This document shows, piece by piece, positions 30,350 through 41,235 of a DNA stretch of 64,000 nucleotides. The translations under genes and the position numbers were made by a program. Within the stretch, counting starts at the first letter, position 1. Each line of letters starts with the position of its first letter. The notes below the pieces were generated by a model that worked only from the letters and a program-made list of their open reading frames with translations, had not been told where the DNA came from and made no database searches. Source of the stretch: Candidatus Endomicrobium labiotermitis (GTDB lineage Bacteria; Elusimicrobiota; Endomicrobiia; Endomicrobiales; Endomicrobiaceae); NCBI GenBank assembly GCA_009778965.1, contig WRFE01000002.1, positions 1 to 64,000 on the forward strand. Reading direction: 5' to 3'.

Positions 30350-31078
30350 ATGAAAAAAATAGTAGTAATAACCATCTGTAGTATTGCAGCTGTGCTGGCA
30401 TTGGCGTTTGGCGGAATGATGTTGAAAATGAAATCGGAAATGTCGGGATTTACCCCCATGGCAACAGGAAAAATTGTCAACGATATTTTTGTAGTAAAAG
30501 ATGACTATGCTAACATGTTCGTTATACAAGACGGCGGGCAATACATAGTTATTGACTGCGCGACAAACGCCGCGACGGTAGCGGAACAAATGAAAAATTT
30601 GGGGATTAACCCAGACGCGGTAATAGCGGTACTTCTAACGCATACCGACGGAGACCATGCAGGAGCATTGAAGCTGTTTGACAAAGCCAAAGTTTATATC
30701 TCAAAAGAAGAAGAGCAGATGATAAACGGCAAAAAATCGAGATTTCTATGGTTTGGCAATTCGATTCCCCGTACAGACTATATTCTCTTAAATGACCGCG
30801 AAACAGTCCAAATAGGCAATTTGAAAATTGAAAGCATTCTTGTTCCCGGGCATACCACCGGAATGACGGCTTATTTAGTCAATGACAAATACTTATTCAC
30901 AGGTGACATTGTAAGCCTGAAAGACGGCAAAATAGCGCCAATTCCCGAATTCTTTGATATGGATAAAATTCAGGCGGCGGAAACCAGAGATATTATCCGC
31001 CATATACCTAACGCCGAATACATATTCACAGCGCATTGGGGATATACTGACGATTACAAAACAGCAGTAACGTTTTAA
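30350..31078 (+). CDS. Membrane-anchored/exported MBL-fold hydrolase
   Basis: N-terminal TM; LLTHTDGDHAGALKLF; VPGHTTGMTAYLV; FTGD. Confidence 0.85.
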   Translation: MKKIVVITICSIAAVLALAFGGMMLKMKSEMSGFTPMATGKIVNDIFVVKDDYANMFVIQDGGQYIVIDCATNAATVAEQMKNLGINPDAVIAVLLTHTDGDHAGALKLFDKAKVYISKEEEQMINGKKSRFLWFGNSIPRTDYILLNDRETVQIGNLKIESILVPGHTTGMTAYLVNDKYLFTGDIVSLKDGKIAPIPEFFDMDKIQAAETRDIIRHIPNAEYIFTAHWGYTDDYKTAVTF

Positions 31079-31096
31079 AAATATAGGAAAAATGCC

Positions 31097-32308
31097 ATGA
31101 ATAAAGAAAATTCTCTTTTAGAAAAGAATGTCTTCCGCAAAAAAAACGAACGGTTTTACGGCGTCAATCTCGGCGCCTGGCTTATGATGGAAGGATATAT
31201 GACCGGCGGAAGAAATATATCCGAGCATGTTTTCAAAAAAGAATTTTCAAAAGTTAACGGTAAAAAAGCGTTAAAAGAATTTGAAAAGGCCTATCGTGAC
31301 AATTTTATTACAGAGCTTGATTTTAAGAACATATCAAAATTTGGCGCAAATACGATAAGACTGCCTTTTAATTACAGTCTTATAGAAACTGCTCCTTACA
31401 AATACAGTGAAGAAGGTATAGGGTATTTAAAAAAAGCATTGGACTTGTCTAAAAAGTACGGACTTAAAGTTATACTTGATTTGCACGCTGCTCCGGGCGC
31501 TCAAAATGCCGACTGGCATAGCGACAGCACCGGTATAGCAAAATTTTGGGACAGCGACTATAACAAAGACAGAGCTTGTAAACTGTGGGCTGTTCTTGCA
31601 AAACGGTTTAGAAAGCACGAAGCGCTTTTAGGTTATGATGTTTTAAACGAACCTGTCGTTTTAGAAAAAAAGAAGAAATTTCAGATATTAGACTATTATA
31701 AAAAAGTAATTAAAGCCATAAGAGATGTTGATGAGCAACATATAATCTGGCTTGAAGGCAACCTCTGGTCGCAAGATATAGATTTTTTAGCGCCTCTCAT
31801 AAAGCCCGGCATAGAAATAAGCATGCATTCCTATGCTCCGTTAGATTATGTATATAATTATACGCCGACTCTAAAATTCCCTTGCAATTCAAACGGCGAA
31901 TTTTGGACAAAAGACAAAATAAAAAAACATTTAAAGAAATATTTTGATTTTGCAAAAAAATATAATACAAACATATTTTGCGGAGAATTCGGAATCAACT
32001 GGCGCGGCGGTCATTACGGAGAAAAAGAATGGTTAGACGCTATGCTGGGTTCTTTTAAAAGTTTTGGTTTTGACTATACTTTATGGTCTTACAAAGAATA
32101 TGCAGGATATCTTTTTCCGTCAGGTTTATATTGGTGCGTAAAAAATACAAACTATATAAAGAGAGAAGGACCTGTATATGGTTTCGAAACTTATATAAAC
32201 GGCTGGAAGAAAGATAAAAAAGAAATTATAGATTTGTGGCGTACCGACAAAAGTTTTATAATTAATAAAGATTATGCAAAAATAGTGTCAGGATACTTTA
32301 AAAAATAG
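31097..32308 (+). CDS. Glycoside hydrolase family 5-like
   Basis: GVNLGAWLMMEGY, NTIRLPFNY, GYDVLNEPV, HSYAPLDY, FCGEFGINWRG, ALWSYK-like end. Confidence 0.85.
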   Translation: MNKENSLLEKNVFRKKNERFYGVNLGAWLMMEGYMTGGRNISEHVFKKEFSKVNGKKALKEFEKAYRDNFITELDFKNISKFGANTIRLPFNYSLIETAPYKYSEEGIGYLKKALDLSKKYGLKVILDLHAAPGAQNADWHSDSTGIAKFWDSDYNKDRACKLWAVLAKRFRKHEALLGYDVLNEPVVLEKKKKFQILDYYKKVIKAIRDVDEQHIIWLEGNLWSQDIDFLAPLIKPGIEISMHSYAPLDYVYNYTPTLKFPCNSNGEFWTKDKIKKHLKKYFDFAKKYNTNIFCGEFGINWRGGHYGEKEWLDAMLGSFKSFGFDYTLWSYKEYAGYLFPSGLYWCVKNTNYIKREGPVYGFETYINGWKKDKKEIIDLWRTDKSFIINKDYAKIVSGYFKK

Positions 32309-32354
32309 AATTTATGATATAATAACCGTATAAAAATTATAAAAGGAGCCGGAA

Positions 32355-32588
32355 ATGGAAAAGAGCTTAAAAGAAAGAGTTGAACAAGCATTGGAAACAG
32401 TAAGACCCCATTTACAGGCAGACGGCGGAAACGTAGAACTTGTTGACGTAAGCGATGACGGAATAGTATTTGTTAAACTTACAGGCGCATGCGGAACATG
32501 CCCGATGGCGACAATGACTTTGCAGTATGGCGTAACAAACGCCGTTAAACAGGCTGTTCCTGAAATAAAAGAAGTAAAATCAGTATAA
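32355..32588 (+). CDS. NifU C-terminal domain (Nfu-type) Fe-S scaffold protein
   Basis: [13 protein letters not shown]...[13 protein letters not shown]. Confidence 0.93.
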   Translation: MEKSLKERVEQALETVRPHLQADGGNVELVDVSDDGIVFVKLTGACGTCPMATMTLQYGVTNAVKQAVPEIKEVKSV

Positions 32589-32591
32589 TTT

Positions 32592-33077
32592 ATGCTGATT
32601 GGCGTTATTTCTGATACGCATAATGATATTTCTTCAATAAAAGAAGCGGTAAAATTTTTTAATCTCCGCGGCGCAAATCTGGTTTTGCACTGCGGAGATA
32701 TTTTTTCGGCTTCGGCGGCGAAAGAATTTGCAGCATTAAAATGCGGTTTTAAAGCGGTCTTCGGAAACAGCGATTTTGAACACTCCGCGCTTGAAAACGT
32801 AATATCAAATTTCGGAATTATACAAAATGCGCCGTTTGAATTTACTTTAAAAGAAAAGAAATTTGTTATGTCGCATCGTATTTTTACGACTGCGGCAGGA
32901 AAATACGATTATATTATATACGGACATACCCACATACCGCGTATAGAAAAAATACGAGAAACCGTATTCCTTAATCCCGGGGAAGCCTGCGGATGGCGTT
33001 ACGGCAGAAGAACCGTCGCGTTAATAAATTTGGAAACAAATCATTGCGAAATTTTTGATTTGGATTTGGAGAATTGA
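32592..33077 (+). CDS. YfcE/MJ0936-type phosphodiesterase
   Basis: GVISDTHND, VLHCGDIF, FGNSD, YGHTHIP, NPGE. Confidence 0.92.
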   Translation: MLIGVISDTHNDISSIKEAVKFFNLRGANLVLHCGDIFSASAAKEFAALKCGFKAVFGNSDFEHSALENVISNFGIIQNAPFEFTLKEKKFVMSHRIFTTAAGKYDYIIYGHTHIPRIEKIRETVFLNPGEACGWRYGRRTVALINLETNHCEIFDLDLEN

Positions 33078-33940
33078 TTATGGAACACAAACATCACAAA
33101 CTTATAATTAAATACCAGAGTGAAGAAGAAGCCGCAAGCATAGTTTGCGCAATTATAGCTGCCAAAATCAAAAACGCCCTTGATAAAGAAACTTTGCTTA
33201 AAATATCCGCGCAAAAAAAAGAGCACGCGGAAATATGGAAACGTTACAGCGGAAAAAATATTCCCGCTAACCGTTTTAGAATAATGTGGCATATTATTCT
33301 GAATTACATTACGGGATACACCTTTTTAATAAAATTTTTTAATAAAAGCAGATACGCGGATTATGAAATTTTGGCGCAGGATATCCCCGAACTTGCCGAA
33401 ATTATTGAAAATGAAAAAATGCATGAACGCGCACTTGCGGAAATGCTCGATGAAGAACGTCTGAAATATACCGGGGCGGTTGTGCTTGGTCTTAACGACG
33501 CGCTTATCGAATTTACGGGAATTCTCGCAGGTCTTACCTTTGCTTTGGCTAATACAAAAGTTATATCTCTTACGGGAATTATTACCGGAACAGCGGCTAC
33601 CTTGTCTATGGCGGGGTCAGAATATCTTGCCGAACGCGCCGAAGCAAATCCGAAAGCTTTACAAGCAAGCATATATACGGGTTTTGCTTATCTTATTACC
33701 GTAGCTTTGCTGCTGCTTCCTTACATACTGTTTCCGAAACATATGTATGTCGCGGCATTCGTCATAATGATGACGACAGCCATTCTCATAATTTTCTTTT
33801 TTACCTATTATATTTCCATAGCAAAAACCCTTTCGTTTAAAAAGCAGTTTTCCGAAATGGCTTGTATAAGTATAGGCGTTGCGATAGCCGCTTTTATTAT
33901 AGGGATTGCGGCAAAAAAATTACTGGGAATTGACATTTAA
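33074..33940 (+). CDS. VIT1/CCC1-family transporter with N-terminal ferritin-like region
   Basis: AVVLGLNDALIEFTGILAGLTFAL; SMAGSEYLAERAE; N-terminal E/H-rich helices. Confidence 0.88.
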   Translation: MIMEHKHHKLIIKYQSEEEAASIVCAIIAAKIKNALDKETLLKISAQKKEHAEIWKRYSGKNIPANRFRIMWHIILNYITGYTFLIKFFNKSRYADYEILAQDIPELAEIIENEKMHERALAEMLDEERLKYTGAVVLGLNDALIEFTGILAGLTFALANTKVISLTGIITGTAATLSMAGSEYLAERAEANPKALQASIYTGFAYLITVALLLLPYILFPKHMYVAAFVIMMTTAILIIFFFTYYISIAKTLSFKKQFSEMACISIGVAIAAFIIGIAAKKLLGIDI

Positions 33941-33994
33941 CAACCTTTCGCATATTTTACATAACTCTAAAAAAGTGGTACTATCTACGGCAAT

Positions 33995-35263
33995 ATGGGA
34001 ACAAGCATTGTAGCTTCTATCTTTTTCATATCTTTAGTATTAATACTCGGGCAGGTTTTTTCAGCTACTTTTCAAAAAACCAGAATACCGGACGCTCTGC
34101 CTTTGATGGTAATAGGTCTTATCGTCGGTCCTGTTCTCCACCTTGTCCATCTGGATCATTTCGGAAGACTGGACAGAGTTTTTACCGAACTTGTCCTTAT
34201 TATTATAATGTTCCGTTCCGGAGCGGCTCTGCGCTTTTCGGCTCTGCGCGAAGCTATCGGACAAGGACTTTGGTTTACCGTAGCGGCAATCGCGGCGGTA
34301 ATTCTTTTAACTTTTTGGATTTCGGTAGTATTCCTGGGTTTAAATCCTGTTTACGCGATACTTCTTGGAAATATAATAGCTGATAATTCTCTTGTAGTAG
34401 TAGCGCCCCTGCTGTCTAAACTCAATATTTCCCAAAAAATGAAAACAATTTTGGTAATTGAAGGAAGCGTCAGCAGCATAATAAACGTTGTGCTTGTTTT
34501 GGCGCTTTTAAGTATGTCCCAACAGGCAAGTTTCAGCACTTCGGCTGTTTTCGGCAAAATGGCTTATTCGTTTCTGATTGCTTCGGTAATAGGCATTCTG
34601 GCAGGTTTTTTCTGGTCTGTCATCTTAAACAAAATAAGACAGCTTGAAAACGCCAATTCTTTGTCGTTTGCGTTTATTCTTTTGGTTTACGCTGTTTGCG
34701 GATTGTTTAAATCCGAAGGAGCTATCGGAGTTTTGATGTTCGGTCTTACAATAGGAAATATGAGAGTGCTGCACAAACTTTGGGGAAAAGTTTTTAGGAT
34801 AGAAGCATTGTCTTTCAGACTTGAAGAAAAAAGCTTTTTTTTAGAAGTGGAATATATATTAAAAACGCTGTTTTTTGTTTACATGGGAATTTCCATGCGT
34901 TTTTCAAGCGTCGGCTATATTATTTTGGGATTGGTCTTTATGATTGTTAAAATCGGCTCAAGAATTCCGATTGCAAACTATACTTTGTCAAAAAATATAG
35001 ACAGAACCGACACAAGCGTCGCTCTTGCGATGTGTCCCAACGGACTTGTTACGGCAGTGCTTGCCGCCACAGCGGCTCAAACATTGCCTGAGCCGAACGG
35101 CATCAGAGATTCTATCTATTCTCTGATATTTTTCTCTTTTATTTTCTGTGCTGTTTTATCATTTCTTATTGAAAAAGGTTATTTTGAAAAAGCTTCGGAC
35201 AAGCTTTTTGCAAGGCATAAGAAAAGAGAAGAAAAGCCTGCTGTTGATACGGTAATTTCGTAA
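33995..35263 (+). CDS. Cation:proton antiporter
   Basis: Na+/H+ exchanger-type membrane protein; GLIVGPVLHL, GNIIADNSLVVVAPLL. Confidence 0.85.
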   Translation: MGTSIVASIFFISLVLILGQVFSATFQKTRIPDALPLMVIGLIVGPVLHLVHLDHFGRLDRVFTELVLIIIMFRSGAALRFSALREAIGQGLWFTVAAIAAVILLTFWISVVFLGLNPVYAILLGNIIADNSLVVVAPLLSKLNISQKMKTILVIEGSVSSIINVVLVLALLSMSQQASFSTSAVFGKMAYSFLIASVIGILAGFFWSVILNKIRQLENANSLSFAFILLVYAVCGLFKSEGAIGVLMFGLTIGNMRVLHKLWGKVFRIEALSFRLEEKSFFLEVEYILKTLFFVYMGISMRFSSVGYIILGLVFMIVKIGSRIPIANYTLSKNIDRTDTSVALAMCPNGLVTAVLAATAAQTLPEPNGIRDSIYSLIFFSFIFCAVLSFLIEKGYFEKASDKLFARHKKREEKPAVDTVIS

Positions 35264-35278
35264 ACAAAATATCAAATA

Positions 35279-35307
35279 ATAACCGCCGGTAAAAAAGGCG
35301 GCTATTA
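35279..35307. terminator. Terminator-like hairpin
   Basis: AATAACCGCCGGTAAAAAAGGCGGCTATTATTTT. Confidence 0.55.
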
Positions 35308-35330
35308 TTTTGCCAAAAAAGAGAGGTCTT

Positions 35331-36566
35331 ATGAAGAAACAAGGTTTACTTGCCGTAATTGCGGCAATCGCAATTCAGCTAACGCTGGGAATCGCTTACA
35401 TTTGGAGCGTGTTCCAGACAGGCATAGCCGATACTATTTTTAACGGCAACAGCGCTTCCGCGGCGCTTACGTTTTCAATTTTGCTTGCAGCTTTATCAAT
35501 AGGAAGTATTATCGGCGGCACCCTGGCGGTCAAGTATACTACGCGTTCTGTTGTTTTTATCGGAGGAATTATTCTTAGCGCGGGGTTTTTCTTCGCGTCT
35601 TTTGTAACAGCCGGCTTCCCGCAAATGTTGTGGATAACTTACGGTCTTATGGGCGGTATCGGTATGGGTTTTACATATTCTACCACTATTGCCTGCGCGC
35701 AAAAATGGTATCCGCATAAAAAAGGTCTGGTTACGGGAATAATTGTATCCGCACTCGGTCTTGGCGGCGTTATATTTACCCCTATTGTAGAAAGACTTAT
35801 CACAATTTTTGGCGGCGTTGGCTCCGGAGAACCTAAATCTTTCATGGTTTTAAGTTTTGTTTTCCTTATTGTATGCTCAATCGGGAGTATTTTCCTAAAG
35901 AATCCCCCTGAAGGCTGGATGGCAGACAGCATTGCTTCAAAGTCCGCAGCAGCAAAACCGGTTAAAATCTATATGCCTAAAGAAATGCTCAAAACCCCGC
36001 AATTTTATTTATTAACCGTCACATTTATGCTTGCCTGTATGGGAGGACTTATGATGATGGGTTTTGCCAAACCTATCGCGGTAGCAAAAGGACTAGGAAC
36101 AACCGCCACAATCGGAGTTCTTGCTATCACAATGTTCAATTCTTTAGGCCGCCTGCTTTGGGGTATAATTTCAGATAAATTAGGAAGAATTAATACAATA
36201 TTCATACTTCTTGCCGGAACAGCGGTACTTTCACTTTTGGTCAATTCCGCAAACGGTTATCTGATTTACGTTTTAATCGCGTTTATCGGATTTTTCTACG
36301 GCGGATTTTTAAGCAACTTCCCGTCATTGACTGCCGATCTTTTCGGAGCAAAGCACATGGCGACAAACTACGGTATAGTACTTCTTGGTTTTGGCGGCGG
36401 AGCAATTATTTCATCTATAATTGCTGGTCACTATAGAGATATTGCCAGAGATGCTGGCGATATCAGCCTTATGTTTCCGGCATTCGTAATTGCGTCATGC
36501 TGCGCTGCGGCAGGGATTATTATGATGTTTGTTTTGAAAAGAATGATTAAGAAAAACAGCAACTAA
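35331..36566 (+). CDS. MFS transporter, OFA (oxalate/formate antiporter)-like
   Basis: LGIAYIWSVFQ, GLMGGIGMGFTYSTTIACAQKWYPHKKGLVTGIIV; ORF track starts at 35310 but ATG at 35331 more plausible. Confidence 0.85.
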   Translation: MKKQGLLAVIAAIAIQLTLGIAYIWSVFQTGIADTIFNGNSASAALTFSILLAALSIGSIIGGTLAVKYTTRSVVFIGGIILSAGFFFASFVTAGFPQMLWITYGLMGGIGMGFTYSTTIACAQKWYPHKKGLVTGIIVSALGLGGVIFTPIVERLITIFGGVGSGEPKSFMVLSFVFLIVCSIGSIFLKNPPEGWMADSIASKSAAAKPVKIYMPKEMLKTPQFYLLTVTFMLACMGGLMMMGFAKPIAVAKGLGTTATIGVLAITMFNSLGRLLWGIISDKLGRINTIFILLAGTAVLSLLVNSANGYLIYVLIAFIGFFYGGFLSNFPSLTADLFGAKHMATNYGIVLLGFGGGAIISSIIAGHYRDIARDAGDISLMFPAFVIASCCAAAGIIMMFVLKRMIKKNSN

Positions 36567-36584
36567 GAAACGGAACATACAAAA

Positions 36585-36620
36585 AATAAACTCCCGGCAA
36601 TAAATTGCCGGGAGTTTATT
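36585..36620. terminator. Bidirectional terminator, 16-bp perfect stem
   Basis: AATAAACTCCCGGCAA-TAAA-TTGCCGGGAGTTTATT between convergent genes. Confidence 0.9.
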
Positions 36621-36624
36621 TTGA

Positions 36625-37068
36625 CTACAAATTTTTCTTCAAATAAATCATATCAACAAGCTGCATTCCTTCTTCAAACATAGGATGATTGTAATTATCG
36701 GTAAAAAAATTCTTTATACGATGCGATTCTTCAAAATCGAGATTTTTGTAAAAAGATAATATACTTGGAACTTCTCCTGTCCCGACAAAAATTGTATTAT
36801 ATTTGCCTTGATAGTAATCAAAGATGAATTTTATCAGTGTTCGTCCGTATCCCTGTCCTTGATATTTTTTATATGTTGCTATATTCTTTAATTCACAAGT
36901 GTTTTTATCTATCGGCGCTACAACACAAATACTTTTCAAATCACCGTCATATAATGCAAACAAGTCTCCGCTTTCCAGATACTTGTCAATCATATTTTCC
37001 TGTTCATCGGCTAACAATAATAAATCCAGAAATTGTTTTTTATTGTTTGTAATTTTTTCTATTTTCAT
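36625..37068 (-). CDS. GNAT-family N-acetyltransferase
   Basis: [25 protein letters not shown]. Confidence 0.88.
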   Translation of the reverse strand: MKIEKITNNKKQFLDLLLLADEQENMIDKYLESGDLFALYDGDLKSICVVAPIDKNTCELKNIATYKKYQGQGYGRTLIKFIFDYYQGKYNTIFVGTGEVPSILSFYKNLDFEESHRIKNFFTDNYNHPMFEEGMQLVDMIYLKKNL

Positions 37069-37179
37069 ATGGTTATTTACGATTAAATCTTATGATGTTC
37101 GGTTGCGAAAACCGTATGTGAGTGAGGATTTTTCAAAGCTGCAGCCCAAAATTTTCAGCCGCTATAATACCTGCATTTT

Positions 37180-37638
37180 TTATATTCGTGTTACCCAGAG
37201 GACAGGTTCGTTGTTGTCAAAATAATAAATTCTTCCGTTTATATTTTTTATGTGTTCTTTTTCGTCTGCAATAAAAAATTCATTAAAAAAATCCGCAAAC
37301 TGCTCAACGGCAAGTTTAGGCATATACGAAATAGCAAAAGAAACATTTGTTGAGCCGTCTTTTTGTATCTTCATATCCTGAAGTTTTACGCCCAAATCGC
37401 TCATAATTACTACACGGATACCGTCAGAATCTTCAACGGCTATGGCTTTAAAATGCAAATCATACATATACGAACCGTAAAACATCGACGTTTTACTTTT
37501 CGATATGTCGGTTTTAGACGACTCGTTCACACTGTAATTCGCTTTGCCGCCGGATTTGACGCATGCTGAAAATGAAAGACAAAGCAGCGCGGTTAAAAGT
37601 AAAATCTTTACCGCCGCGCCGCTTTTATGTTTATTCAA
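37180..37638 (-). CDS. Putative lipoprotein
   Basis: Lipobox LSFSAC. Confidence 0.55.
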   Translation of the reverse strand: MNKHKSGAAVKILLLTALLCLSFSACVKSGGKANYSVNESSKTDISKSKTSMFYGSYMYDLHFKAIAVEDSDGIRVVIMSDLGVKLQDMKIQKDGSTNVSFAISYMPKLAVEQFADFFNEFFIADEKEHIKNINGRIYYFDNNEPVLWVTRI

Positions 37639-37645
37639 GATTATT

Positions 37646-38050
37646 TTATCCCTTTATATTCCTCAAAATACTACTGTTAAGATACTGCGCAATTTTAGCG
37701 TTGAACGTAGCGTTTATAATCTCGTTTTCCTCTTCATCGTCAAAATCTAAATTGCTTTCTCTGTATTCTATGGTATACCCCTGATTTGTATAGACTATTT
37801 TAGCGGTTACAACACATTTTGGAGTATCAACCGTCGCAAATATTACATTGTGACCGTCAAGTTTTACAATGTCCCACTCTTTTCCCGCGCATGCTTTGTT
37901 AATCGCGTTTTCAATGACATTCGCGCTTGAAACAGACACTTTTTCCCTTATAGTCGCCGGCTTTTTTACAGCCGCGTAAAGACCTGCGGTACAAAACACC
38001 ATAACTAGCAATAAAACCAAAATTTTCTTCATTTCCCCTCCGTTTTTCAT
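37646..38050 (-). CDS. Exported protein, one copy of an ~95-aa 'IEYRESN' domain
   Basis: Signal peptide; REKVSVSSANVIENAI...DGHNVIFAT...YTIEYRESNL. Confidence 0.65.
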   Translation of the reverse strand: MKNGGEMKKILVLLLVMVFCTAGLYAAVKKPATIREKVSVSSANVIENAINKACAGKEWDIVKLDGHNVIFATVDTPKCVVTAKIVYTNQGYTIEYRESNLDFDDEEENEIINATFNAKIAQYLNSSILRNIKG

Positions 38051-38078
38051 ATACTCGTTTTGCTTCAGGCTTTTAACT

Positions 38079-38786
38079 TTATTTTCCCAGATTTTTCAAA
38101 ATACGTTTATTTAAATCCGCTACTCTTGTTTCATATATTACGTCAATAATCGATTTACTGTTCACTTCAGCCAAATTAAAATTACTTTCTCTGTATTCTA
38201 TAGTGTAATCCTTGTCTGTATAAGCTATATTGAGAACCAAAGCTGACCTTTCATCATCAAGAAAAGCAAGAATTACATTTTTGTCTTTAACTTTTCTGGT
38301 TGCCCAATTATCCTCCTTGCATGATTTATAAATCGCTTTTTCTATGGCATCCGCGCTTGAAGCAGACACTTCTTCTTTTATAGGAGCCGGCGTTGCTACG
38401 GCGTCATTTCTTATATTTTTCAAAATCGCGTTGTTTAACTCCGTAATTTTATTGGTATATACCTTTCTGATAATTTGGTTATCTTCCTCATCTTCTTCAT
38501 CCAGATTGCTTTCCCTGTATTCTATAATGTAATTCGTGTCAGTATAAGTTATTCTGACGGTTAAAATACATTCATCCGTTTCAGTTGTTACAAATATTAC
38601 ATTGTGACCATCCAGCTTTACCGCTTTCAAATTATGAATAGAACATGCCTTTCTAATTGCATTTTCAATAGTTTTCGCGCTTGGAACAGATACTCTTTCC
38701 CTTATATCGCCGGGTTTTTTAAAAGCTGCAAAAAGTCCTCCGGCGCAAAACGCCAAAATAAATAATGAAATTAACAGTTTTTTCAT
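38079..38786 (-). CDS. Exported protein, two copies of the same ~95-aa domain
   Basis: Signal peptide; two repeats each with IEYRESN. Confidence 0.65.
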   Translation of the reverse strand: MKKLLISLFILAFCAGGLFAAFKKPGDIRERVSVPSAKTIENAIRKACSIHNLKAVKLDGHNVIFVTTETDECILTVRITYTDTNYIIEYRESNLDEEDEEDNQIIRKVYTNKITELNNAILKNIRNDAVATPAPIKEEVSASSADAIEKAIYKSCKEDNWATRKVKDKNVILAFLDDERSALVLNIAYTDKDYTIEYRESNFNLAEVNSKSIIDVIYETRVADLNKRILKNLGK

Positions 38787-39037
38787 ATTTCCTCCTATTT
38801 CTATATTGTCAGTTTTTTAGATAAACCGCTTAATAAAAACGTATCCGCATACAGATTTATTTCAATATATGCCTTTATTGTATATAAAAACTGCTGTTTT
38901 AATCAATAACGATTTGAAAAAAATATGAAAAATCACAGATTTTTCACAAAGCTTTATCTATCATTAAGACACAAATAGCCATATAATAGTTACAAAACTC
39001 TTTCGCAGAATGACATCTATTCTGTAATTCCATAGTA

Positions 39038-40480
39038 CTATTGATAGTGTTTTTTGCCGGGTCTTACGGTAATAACCTGACCTATACGCAGGTATTTTTG
39101 TTTGGAAAGTTCTGGATTGTCTTTGTATATTTCTTTTGCCGTGGTTTTATATTTTGCCGCTATTTTATCAACAAAATCACCCTTAACAACTTTATATTTG
39201 ACAACTCCGGGCGAAGGATTCAGGTCTTTCACATTAGATATGTTTTCAAGAAATTTTGCTTTACTGCCATAGGGAATTTTAAGCTCAAAACCCGGATACC
39301 CCTGAGGCGTACACCACGCTTTTAAAGCCGGATTCAGCTTTTTTATTTCTTCAAGCGTGGTTCCTGCGCATTCTGCGGCAATTTTTAAATCTATAACTTT
39401 ATCGGTCTTTACGACATCGTAAAGCACAGGCTTTGCATACTTTAGCTCATCCGGCTCAAATCCGTAATATTCCAGATTGTTTGCTATTGTTACGGCGGCG
39501 ATAAACTGAGGAATATATTTTTGCGTTTCTTTCGGAATAGCGTTTCTGCCGGTCATTTCGCTGATGTTTGAAGCATTGGAAAACTTCATGTCTCGTATAA
39601 GTCCGAACTCGCCTCTGTTGTAGCCGGCAAGAACAAGATGCCAATCGTTAAGCATAACATAAAGGTCTTTCAAATATAAGGCCGCGGCTTTTGTGGCTTT
39701 TTCAGGATCAAGCCTTTCGTCTATCCAGTAATTTATTTTAAGACCCAGCGCTCTTCCCCTGTGAGGCATAATCTGCCAAATACCTGCCGCTCCGGCTGTT
39801 GAAATAACTTTATTATTAAAATGACTTTCGACTATGGGCAAATACTGAAGCTCTTCGGGCAGGTTAAAACTTTGAAGCGTTTTTAATATCATATCCTTAT
39901 ACGCGCCGCTTCGCTCCAATGACGCTTTTACCGATTTTTTATAGCTTGTCGAATATATTTGTATATATCTTTCAACAAGAGAATTGTCTTCGCATTCCAT
40001 CGGAATTGAAAGTTTTTCAGATTTTAAGACAGGCGCGGGAGTATCAATGGAATGAATTCTTTTTAATTTTGTAATCAGGCTTTCCAAATCGTTAAACATA
40101 AAAAAATAAAGACCCGGATCTACCGAAGCGCTTTCAAGTTTGTTTATAAAAAGCGAAAAATATCTTTTAGCGTCCGCGGATTTGCCTTCTTTAAAAGATT
40201 CTACAATTTTTCTATAGAGAGCTTCCGCTTCCAAAATAGCGCCTTTCGCTTCATTGTCGTTTGGAGCTCCGGAAACCGCCTTTTCTATAAAACTTAAGAG
40301 AGGATTGGTTTCTTCATCTTCTTCCGAAACAAAATCTTCTTCCGGAGGCAAAATAATTTTCTTCTCCGTTATATCGCTTATAACGGGCTCTTTAATTTTC
40401 GGCTGACTTTTTTTCGCGGCGGAATAACCCGGCTGGAAAGAAAGCAAAAAAATGATAAAAACTGCCAGTATTTTTTTCAT
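39038..40480 (-). CDS. Lytic murein transglycosylase (MltD-like) with LysM
   Basis: LPIVESHFNNKVISTAGAAGIWQIMPHRGRALGLKI; LAGYNRGE; C-terminal LysM YKVVKGDFVDKIAAKY; start corrected to 40480. Confidence 0.92.
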   Translation of the reverse strand: MKKILAVFIIFLLSFQPGYSAAKKSQPKIKEPVISDITEKKIILPPEEDFVSEEDEETNPLLSFIEKAVSGAPNDNEAKGAILEAEALYRKIVESFKEGKSADAKRYFSLFINKLESASVDPGLYFFMFNDLESLITKLKRIHSIDTPAPVLKSEKLSIPMECEDNSLVERYIQIYSTSYKKSVKASLERSGAYKDMILKTLQSFNLPEELQYLPIVESHFNNKVISTAGAAGIWQIMPHRGRALGLKINYWIDERLDPEKATKAAALYLKDLYVMLNDWHLVLAGYNRGEFGLIRDMKFSNASNISEMTGRNAIPKETQKYIPQFIAAVTIANNLEYYGFEPDELKYAKPVLYDVVKTDKVIDLKIAAECAGTTLEEIKKLNPALKAWCTPQGYPGFELKIPYGSKAKFLENISNVKDLNPSPGVVKYKVVKGDFVDKIAAKYKTTAKEIYKDNPELSKQKYLRIGQVITVRPGKKHYQ

Positions 40481-40485
40481 ATTTA

Positions 40486-41211
40486 TTAATGTGTGTGAAC
40501 CAAATGCTGCGCCGCAAGCATTAACGCCGCTCCGGCAAAAATCATTAAAGGAGCAAATCTTGTTTTGCATTTATGGGTTTCCGGAATTAAGTCAGAAGCG
40601 GCAATAAAGATAAAAGAACCCGCTGCCGCTGCAAGAAGAGCTCCCAATACTTTCGGAGATATATTATTAAATAAAAATATTCCTAAAATTGTGCCTACCG
40701 GAGTAAGCAAAGATACCAGCAAAGAGAAGTATACTATTTTCTTTTTTGACGCCCCGGAGTGAAGCAAAATACCGGATATCATTATTCCGTCCGGAAACCT
40801 GTGAAGCAAAACCGCCAAGGTTGTAAGTATCCCTAATCCTTCGCCGGCGGCAAAACCCGCCGCTATAATTAAACCGTCTATAAGCGAATGAAAAGAAAGC
40901 CCGGACGCGGCAGCTATCCCGATTTTTGTATGCGTGTGGCAATCATCGTTATGGCACGGATGAAACAAAACCACGAATTGTAAAAAAAACATTATAAGAA
41001 AACCCGCTAAAACGTATAAAGACGCGGCAGAATTCGTATCCATGCTTTCAGGTATAAGATGGACAAAAGCTATGGTAAGCATTACGCCGGCCGAAAAATT
41101 TATTATCAAAAACGAATGTTTTTTAGCTTTTTCGTGAAACCGTAAAACCAAAACAGCTCCGAGCATTGCCGCGACTGCCGCCATCAACGAATAGATTATT
41201 GCCATCAACAT
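40486..41211 (-). CDS. ZIP-family metal transporter
   Basis: HLIPES, GLSFHSLIDGLIIAAGFAAGEGLG, HRFPDGIMI. Confidence 0.9.
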   Translation of the reverse strand: MLMAIIYSLMAAVAAMLGAVLVLRFHEKAKKHSFLIINFSAGVMLTIAFVHLIPESMDTNSAASLYVLAGFLIMFFLQFVVLFHPCHNDDCHTHTKIGIAAASGLSFHSLIDGLIIAAGFAAGEGLGILTTLAVLLHRFPDGIMISGILLHSGASKKKIVYFSLLVSLLTPVGTILGIFLFNNISPKVLGALLAAAAGSFIFIAASDLIPETHKCKTRFAPLMIFAGAALMLAAQHLVHTH

Positions 41212-41235
41212 TTTTTCTTTTTCCTTTCAGACGTG

